Assembly (NCBI RefSeq): GCF_033568475.1
Contig: NW_027331831.1
Location: 7,936,001 to 8,000,000 of the forward strand
Origin: Henckelia pumila
Taxonomy: Eukaryota; Streptophyta; Magnoliopsida; Lamiales; Gesneriaceae
Direction of reading: 5' to 3'
Length of the DNA stretch: 64,000 bases
Position 1 is the stretch's first letter. Each line of letters opens with the position of its first letter. The notes under the pieces were generated by a model. It saw only the letters and a program-made list of their open reading frames with translations, was not told the origin of the DNA and did not search any database. A program made the translations under genes and the position numbers. Below, piece after piece: positions 56,965 through 64,000 of this stretch.

Positions 56965-58746
56965 ATTATCAGCCAGCCGACTAGTGGAAGGTAATGCAAT
57001 CAAATGGTTGAGATTGAGCAAGTTGAAAATGAAAAAGCTTCCCGAAGGCTTTTTATTTTTTTAATTTTTTAATTTTTATAAATTTTTATAACTGCGGTGT
57101 ATCACAATAGTGGCATCAACCCCCATCCCTCTCAACCCAGTTGCTAAAAAAGTTTTAGCTCTCATTCAATTCCCTCGATCTGCAGTAGGTTTTTATCGGA
57201 CATTCTAGCGAGAATACATAATGTTCCATGTGTGCCATTGTAGATGAACAGTTATTTTTTTGATTTGGATGTGTTGTTAATGTGCTCTGTAAATCGTTTT
57301 GTCGTGCAGCTGCACCGATTTGATGCTCATCCGTGATTAGTTTTCCCAGAAAAGTTGAAGTGGATGGATAGATTAATTTAGAATCATACTTGTAAAGTTG
57401 TAAGAATTAAGGTGACAAAACTGTGTATTGGGTCTTCAAATTTTGTAACTGTATATTAGGTATTTTCTTGTAGTTTCTACTTTTGCAATTTTTTTTAAGT
57501 TATCTACTTTTGCAATTTTATCACTAATTAGTTGGTCTTTTGATATATAAATACCATCCATGAATTTTGATGTTGCTTGCAAATATTAGCTACCTACCAG
57601 CATGCACGTATATAATTATTTACAAATGTAAAATAATATTCTTATTATAAATTTGTAATCATGCATGATCGGTTTCTTTCGAATAAAAGAGGAAAAAAAA
57701 GCATAAACGTAGAAATACTTATAACTACACATCAAATATTAAATAATTTGTATCATTTGGTTAGTTGATTGATTTAAAAATTCGTAATTCGATGGCAAAA
57801 AGGGTTGAAATGTGAAAAAAAGGGAGAGTGAAAATTGTGGATAGTGAAAAACACGGATATTTTCGATTTTTTTTTTAAAAAAAAACTTACTAACGCACGG
57901 CACGAGTTTAATTTTAACCAAGGTTGTGGTTTGATTGAAGGATTCAAAGCCACACATGAATTCCAATTCTATTTGGTAATTACTTAAATGAATTTTTGTT
58001 GAGTCAATTTCTTTGCTATTCCATGTAGATGCAATGCTAATTAAGATGGATTTGGGAAAATGATGGGAATTAGAATTTTCAAAGAAGTTCGTTGAAGATG
58101 CTTGATAAATTTACAGTATCATATAGTATCATTTACCCGTGGTAAGTTGTAGTAAACGATACTTTTTTTGTTTATAAATTTATTTACTCAAAACATTTTT
58201 CATTTTACATTGGGGGAAAACGAGTGTGAAAGTGGTGATCAGAAACTTTTAATCCAAAAGTAGGGGCTGAACATTTCGAAGATGTTGTGGCCTTCAACTT
58301 TCAAAAGTGCAAGTACAGCTCCAATTTATACGTTTTAAAGGACATCATCAGCGACAAAAAATAATTTCAAATCTTCCAACCATTTGCGAAATCTTTGCCA
58401 CTAGTTCCATCCTCTGTTTCGATTATCATCATGTAAAGCAAACACATAGTTGAAATAATACACACTGTATCGCAAAATGTACAAGCAGATATGTACAATA
58501 ATAATAATTGATCAATCTATGGAAAAGACGGGCATGTACCCGGTATCCACAAGTATTGCAAGCTTGAATGAGTCGTATCTTCTCGAATGATAGTTTCAAA
58601 AGGCTTCAGTCAATTACTTATGTTCACATTTGGATGTATGAAAACGCATTAGGATTAAATCTATGTGAGATCACCACACATGTAATAACATACATATAAG
58701 AGAAGGCGGATTACAAGGCAAATTTATGGACATGTCAAGACTCAAG
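56965..58746. other. 3' intergenic space between two convergent genes
   Basis: It holds the 3' UTR of the BAR-domain gene to about 57,440 and of the BRI3-like gene down to about 58,450. No ORF, repeat border or RNA gene is convincing. There is a T/A run pair near 57870-57890. Confidence 0.55.
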
Positions 58747-59934
58747 TCATGCAGGCAAAGCAAAGCTCTGTTGCGCCCATTGTGGAGGATCCATCACGAG
58801 ACATGGATCTGATTTCTCAAAATCAGCAACCTGGCAATCAAAGAAACAAGACATGTTCATTTTCCGTTACTCTTTTTTTGTTTTTCGATTATAGGATAAC
58901 CATGTTTAGAGAAAAATGAAATTTTTACCTTCTCATTGCAGCTTGGACAGTAATGGTATTTGTGCCATAGACAATCCATAGAAGGGCACAGAAAACATAC
59001 CCCAAGCATCATTGGTATCATACAACCAACAAAAGCCGCTAGACTTGGTTTTGACCTAAAGCACAAGAGAAAAGGTAGGATAAGGAATAGGAACCGAATC
59101 GAAACAAGTCTTCAGTCAGTACAAGAAAGCCATCATCTTGATCACATTGAACTATTATAAAATCTTATCTGGAATCATGTTCTAAACAGATATATCACCT
59201 ACATTATCCCGTCGTACAAAATATGAATCCCTTGAAGCCAAAATTCTTAAACTCAAGTGTTATATGAGACACAGTTCTCTTCTTAGGGTGGGAAGAGCTA
59301 GTATGGTTTTAGGATGTAAGGTCATGCAAATAACTCATGTCCTAACTAAGACAATAGCTGATGTGAAACTAAATTGGTAGATGATGTTTCATACTTTCAT
59401 CACTTAACATTAGGCAACCACTATTGACTCTCTCACATGGTCCCTGTTCTTGTTGTTGCAACTCATATGAGAATTTGTCTAGTATTTTATTTCCAATAAT
59501 GCTTAACAATTTCAAGGGAAAATCAAATAGAAAAGTTTCAACATCAGCAACAATCAATATATATCCAATTATAGCAAATCACACAACTTGAGCTATAGAG
59601 AACAAAAGTTCCCAACTTTGAAATTTCAAGTATCAGATCAAATTCCTCAAACTGAGATCGTGGCTCCGTCAGATGAAATTCGAGAATCTTACTTGACAGT
59701 GGTGATGCCGGAGCCACCGCAGTAAACGCACTGAAAGGGAGCAGGGGTATCACGGTAAATTGTCTGTTGAATAGGAATGCCCTTGGGGTCTCCGACGAAG
59801 GCGTTCGGAGGGATCATGCCGGCCTGATAAGGATTTTCTCCGACGTAGTACTGCTGGGGCATCGGCGCCTGGTACGCGGCGGCGTTGTAGGGGATCCCGA
59901 TCGCCGGCTCATCGTTCTTCGACGGCTTATCCAT
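58747..59934 (-). CDS. Brain protein I3 (BRI3)-like membrane protein, 3 exons
   Basis: Three exons, 59934-59693, 59055-58929 and 58830-58747, join with GT-AG introns and consistent phase to 150 residues. The N-terminal 65 residues are Pro/Tyr/Ala-rich (Y-Q-A-P-M-P-Q-Q-Y-Y). Then comes C-V-Y-C-G-G-S-G near residue 70, a hydrophobic membrane segment (A-A-F-V-G-C-M-I-P-M-M-L-G-V-C-F-L-C, about 87-104), and C-P-S-C-N-E-K-V-A-D-F-E-K-S-D-P-C. The paired C-x-x-C motifs around a hydrophobic stretch fit the BRI3/LITAF-like membrane insertion type, usual on endolysosomal membranes. The role in plants is not established as far as I know. The gene is intact. Confidence 0.88.
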
Positions 59935-59991
59935 AGTCTGAAATCTCTCCGGTGAATCGATTTTCTGGTAATCGCAAAAAGCGAGTTTACG

Positions 59992-59999
59992 TATTTATA
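59992..59999 (-). promoter_or_regulatory. TATA box of the BRI3-like gene
   Basis: The - strand reads CATATAAATAC, 58 bases before the ATG at 59934. This spacing leaves a short leader of about 30 bases. Confidence 0.6.
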
Positions 60000-60796
60000 T
60001 GCCAAGTCGTGTGTACTATTCAGACGCGTTTAGCGTATCGTTGACGTTTGAAATTGAATATCTAGACTTCTAGTAGGTCCTAAGATCAATTAATTTCGGG
60101 TTCGATTTTTGTTGATTGCGATTAGTTTTTTTTTTTAAATTTATAAATTAGGTAGAGTTAAGTAATTTATTTACTTGAGAATTGAGATAAACAAAGTCCC
60201 TGGTACAGATAATGTTATTACATTATTGTAATTGATTAATTATACTCTTAAAAAAAATTGAATGTCTAGTGGTTTGAGTTTCTAGGAGTAGCTCAGGGTT
60301 GACCACATTTTTGGGCCAGCCCACAGATATTTATCTCGAATTAGATTGTTCAGAGGCCCAAATTACCGGTTTTCCTTTGTTTTCAAACGGTTTAATGGAG
60401 AGAGATATTTCGAGAAAGACAATTTAATATAATAAAAAATAAAATAGTAAAAAGTTAATCTTAATAATATAACATTGAAGCTTCAAAAAAAATATATATA
60501 TATAACATTGAATAGCAGTCGATTAGTTGTAACTCATCTGACACCAATGTTCTGTTCTCGAGTTCGTTACCGAATCTTAACAAAAATCACCTCCTCCAAC
60601 TAAACAGAACATTAAATAGCAGTATAACAATATATGTATGACACAAAAACTCATGTAACATGGTATGTTGTGCCCCTTAAAAAAATAATGTTTTTTATGC
60701 TAAAAATATTATATTTTATTGTAAATATGGATGGACGGTAACTCGTACCGTTCTAATTAAAAAAATATTGGAGTTACTTGGGGGGAAAATGGTAGC
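60000..60796. other. Upstream region of the BRI3-like gene, no gene seen
   Basis: AT-rich DNA with a short TA run near 60489-60503. A CAGCAG- and GGGCC-rich short block near 60300-60330 is not assigned. Confidence 0.5.
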
Positions 60797-61648
60797 CAAG
60801 GGCGTATCGCCTATAGGGGCTTTACTGGGCTTAAGCCCAGCAAGCCCCAAGAAAAAAAAATAGTATAGGTATACATATATGGCCCAATTATTAATTAATT
60901 ATATTAAAAAAATCAAATGGGCGGAAGAAAAAAAACAGAAACCTAAACCAGCGTGTTCAATTGGTACAATCAAACTTTTCTGATTTCTTCGTAAATCACC
61001 AAACCAAATCAGTAATCACCACCCCAAATAAACTTAAACATCGGGTAAGAAATTATTTACGATTTGTTTACTCGTTTTTGTCATCTTCAATTTTCTTTTT
61101 TATATTTTTTTTTGTTTAATATTATTCTATCAAATTTTAGGATTTCTTAAATCTTCCTATGTCAATGGCCGTGAATGATGACTAATGTATTTATACAAAT
61201 CTCGGTTATAATTTGTAATGTTAATTTATGCCTTAATTTTGGGATAATTTTAGTAGCCTATTATTTGCTTGAATTTGAGTTCTGCTGTTTTGGACTTAAA
61301 TTTCTATGTTTGTCATTGTGTCCTAGTTTGTTTATTGAGTTTGACAGATTCTATCATATTTAATTTTATAAGATTTTTAGTGTTAGTTGTTCTCATTTTT
61401 AATATTAGGCAATAAGTCATTGTTTGATTTTTATTTTTATAGGGAAAAATATTATGTTGCTAAATGATTTTTTTTTTTTATGTTTGCAATGATAGACAAA
61501 TTGAAAGATATGTAAAAAAGAAGTACTACTTTTTATGCTTGTTTTGCTTATATTATTTTGAATTGAAGATTTTAGATTTTTTAAATTTTTAGTTTTTTTT
61601 ATAATTTATATGTGAAGCCTCCAAACAAAAAAATCCTGGATACGCCTG
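60797..61648. mobile_element. Nonautonomous hAT-type element, 852 bp
   Basis: The left end is CAAGGGCGTATCGCC and the right end complements to CAGGCGTATCCAGGATTT, similar to the element at 48745-49603. The flanking 8-mers are ATGGTAGC and ATGGTACC (60789-60796 and 61649-61656, one mismatch). GGGCTTAAGCCC lies near the left end, as GGGCTCCAGCCC does in the other copy. No transposase. Confidence 0.75.
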
Positions 61649-61656
61649 ATGGTACC

Positions 61657-62335
61657 ATAATTATGGCAAAAAAATGAGGAAGACGCTACAAATTAAAAAA
61701 CATTAAGGCGGGGAACAGAAGAATGGGAAGCAGCATGCAGCAGCAACTGGTAGCCCACTTTCTTTCTGTACACACAGTACACACACATGTATGATATATG
61801 TATACGTATATATATAAAATTGCAGGTTATCGTGCTACGTGCGAATAAAGGAATGAATGGGGAAGACAAAATATTAATTATATGTGAACATGCTCGTTGC
61901 GACTATTTTATAAATTGTCTGTTGAAATGGAAAAGCTAATGAATGAATGAATGAACCCAAGAGGTAGTAAAATAAAAAAAAAAAGGACACCAAATGAGGA
62001 GTAGTGAGTGAAGGAATAAAATACAGTAATATTTGTTATCGTGAATTGGGGTACAGAATCGTTTGAATCTCTGAGAAAAAGTGGGTGTGTATATATATAA
62101 AAAGAAAAGATGGGTACGTATTTGGTGGCAGACATTTTCAGTACAAGAGTTCAGAATAAGATTCCAACAAGTTTATTGGTTAATTGCACAATATTTAAAT
62201 ATAAACAACACAGTTATATATATATATATAATAAAGTAGCGGTATGGTCCTTTTTGCTTGTGTAATTGTTGAAACCCCGACACCAGTCATGTCTATTACT
62301 ATGTAATTAGGATTATAATTTAATGATGTTTTTTT
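61657..62335. other. Intergenic DNA, no gene seen
   Basis: TA runs occur near 61805-61816 and 62215-62230, with short ATGAATGAATGA repeats near 61940. Small frames here have no recognisable domain. Confidence 0.5.
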
Positions 62336-62450
62336 TATGACGTAAAAATTCGCAGCCGTTATCTTTGATGTGCACTGAATAAATCCCCGAATTAACGCAA
62401 TGACCTGCAAACTACGTTAGTCAAGTAAACCAAGTGTTGGTAGGGGGAAT
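62336..62450 (-). mobile_element. Truncated SINE, same family as at 44340
   Basis: The - strand reads TTGGTTTACTTGACTAACG, GTTTGCAGGTCATTGCGTTA and GGCTGCGAATTTTTACGTC with an A-rich tail, parallel to 44340-44530. The 5' part with the B box is missing. Confidence 0.65.
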
Positions 62451-63774
62451 TGACGCTAAAAGTTTATCTACTCTACTAACTTGAACACTACATAAGGGCA
62501 TTTAATGATGTTTTCTTGTACATTGATCTCACGTACAGCTACCCTCTTCAATGTGATTAAAGAAAACTAAAGATTTTAATTAAGGAGCCTTAAATTAATA
62601 CACCCGGCCAATTGTTGTTATTTTATTTTGACATCTTCGAGTCAATACTAGCAACAAAAATGCTAAATTACGCGTGATACCGAAAGTCAGATCTTCGACG
62701 ATCGATTACCTAACGATCACAGAACAAATTTCCCTGACTTTTTCAATCTCGGGCATCACTTTTTTTGAAGATCAATGAAGGAGATTTAAATGGTGCAATA
62801 TCAAGCGTTGATACAATCATTTAAAATTCAAAAATATAATTAAAGATAAATAAATATTTTATTAGGATATGGCGGTTATAGATTAGATGGTTCATGGTTT
62901 AAAAAAATTAGATACAAAATTTTCTAAGATAATTTCAATTTTAAGATAATGTAAAGAGGAATTGTTGAAAAAAATGGAGAGAAGTTAGAGAAAGATAAGA
63001 AAATTACTAATAAGCTCGTACCATCAAAATTATATAACAAATATCATACAAAAATGAAACTGTAAAAAAAAGTTTACGTATATCAAATTAGTTGACATGA
63101 CATGCTCAGGTATTCTAATATATATAGTGAATAGTAATTATAAATAGACCAACAGAATATGTATAACATAAGTTGCCCTAAACTTCACTCATTCATCGAA
63201 TCTAAACCAAAAACAAATACAAGGATCATTACTATATAAAATTATTTGAAAATGTTTTATGCAACTATAGTCTATGTAGATATTATAGTAGAACAAGAAT
63301 GATTAAAGATAATTAATAAGCAAGAAGCTTCGTCCCCCATTACAGGTCTAAAGTCTAACTCGCGGAGCCAATAAGCGTTAGCTAGGGTTGATAATAATAA
63401 TAAACAGTAACCAAAATGGAATTTCATGGTCTCTATTGGCCCCACTGTCATTCTTTTGAATTCCCATTATTAAATATTAAATTTACTCCATATTTTTATA
63501 TAATATATAAAAATACCAATTGAATATTTTTTATCATTCATATAATGAATTCAATTAATATATAATGGCAAAAAATTATTTGCTGTTGAAACCCAATATT
63601 CCCTTGTGTTGTTTTTTACCCACCCTCCTTCACTTTCCCCATTTTACAACACAAATCCCCCTTTTTCCCCCCTATCTCTCAATTTCACTTGCTCTCTTCA
63701 TTTGTTTCTTGATGTGAATAATCAAAAATCCCATACCATTTGCGATCAATTTTCTTTTGTGGGACGTGATTAAA
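62451..63774 (+). promoter_or_regulatory. Upstream region of the CFL1-like gene
   Basis: No gene or element border is seen. A TATA-like ATATAATATATAAAAA is at about 63500-63515, followed by CT-rich leader sequence (CTCAATTTCACTTGCTCTC near 63675). This likely holds the promoter and 5' UTR. Confidence 0.45.
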
Positions 63775-63987
63775 ATGGCAACTCCAAACATGGATACAAT
63801 CACAGCATCCTTGGAGAGATCCCTTCAAAATTGTTCCTTGAATCACCAGCAGAGCAGCGGCGTCGGCGGAGGTCCGCCGCACGGCCCAGATTCTCCGGTC
63901 ACCTCGTCGGCTTTGTCCACCGCCGCGTTAGAACTGAATTCACAAGCCTCACTGCCTACTCATTGGGAACAATGTCTCGACTTAAAG
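63775..63987 (+). CDS. CFL1-like WW-domain-type protein, first exon, cut by window end
   Basis: The ATG at 63775 opens a 71-codon exon that ends at an AAG/GTTTGG donor at 63987-63988; the rest is outside the window. It starts M-A-T-P-N-M-D-T-I-T-A-S-L-E-R-S-L-Q-N-C-S-L, then a Gly/Pro/Ser-rich stretch, then S-L-P-T-H-W-E-Q-C-L-D-L-K. This last part is the first half of the WW-like motif of plant CURLY FLAG LEAF 1 proteins, which regulate cuticle formation with HDG1-type factors. The split of the motif by an intron after L-D-L-K agrees with the homologues as I recall them. The name is a family-level call. Confidence 0.8.
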
Positions 63988-64000
63988 GTTTGGAAAGAAA

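Overview
This window looks like nuclear DNA from a eudicot plant. It is AT-rich, and its genes carry plant-type GT-AG introns. It holds plant-only families: a BAR-domain Hyp-rich protein like Arabidopsis At2g33490, a CFL1-like WW-type protein, a plant mobile domain protein and DUF1985-Ulp1. It also holds Sirevirus, MULE, hAT, SINE and pararetrovirus-derived repeats. An asterid such as a Lamiales species is only a guess.

Layout. (1) 1-8,400 is a decayed endogenous pararetrovirus (Caulimoviridae, florendovirus-like) on the + strand: coat protein, aspartic protease, RT, RNase H and a second ORF with an RGG-rich start. A 2.2-kb solo LTR split it at the RT/RNase H border, and a 595-bp Tourist-like MITE sits in its second ORF. 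(2) 9,841-21,105 is a very young Ty1/copia Sirevirus on the - strand. It has two 1,342-bp LTRs with no difference seen, a 5-bp TSD, an iMet primer site, gag-pol, and an intact 999-codon envelope-like ORF behind pol. (3) 22,573-42,311 is a 19.7-kb Mutator-like element (MULE I) with ~150-bp TIRs and a 9-bp TSD. It carries a MURA transposase, a GRF zinc finger ORF and a DUF1985-Ulp1 (KAONASHI-type) protease gene, all decayed, plus a 528-bp tandem array. That array was itself interrupted by a second MULE (MULE II, 28,983-36,056), with its own TIRs and a perfect 9-bp TSD, carrying a transposase and a plant mobile domain gene. (4) 42,320-49,700 is a repeat graveyard: a fold-back repeat, a probable Ty3/gypsy LTR remnant, an RNase H-fold pseudogene, SINEs and hAT-type MITEs. 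(5) 50,209-64,000 is the gene-bearing end: the BAR gene (+, 10 exons, 641 aa), a BRI3-like membrane protein gene (-, 3 exons, 150 aa) and the first exon of a CFL1-like gene (+, cut by the window end).

The transposable elements form a readable insertion history: array in MULE I, then MULE II inside the array; pararetrovirus, then solo LTR and MITE inside it. Many premature stops in the older elements are TGA or TAG where the family has Trp. That is a G-to-A (C-to-T on the other strand) change and fits decay of methylated, silenced DNA. The Sirevirus is different: its three frame breaks all sit in or beside short single-base runs although its LTRs are identical, so assembly error must be considered.

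The most unusual material is the composite MULE I with its captured or co-travelling genes, the dense CGGT-N-GA motif through the Sirevirus, and a possible internal promoter for the Sirevirus envelope-like ORF.
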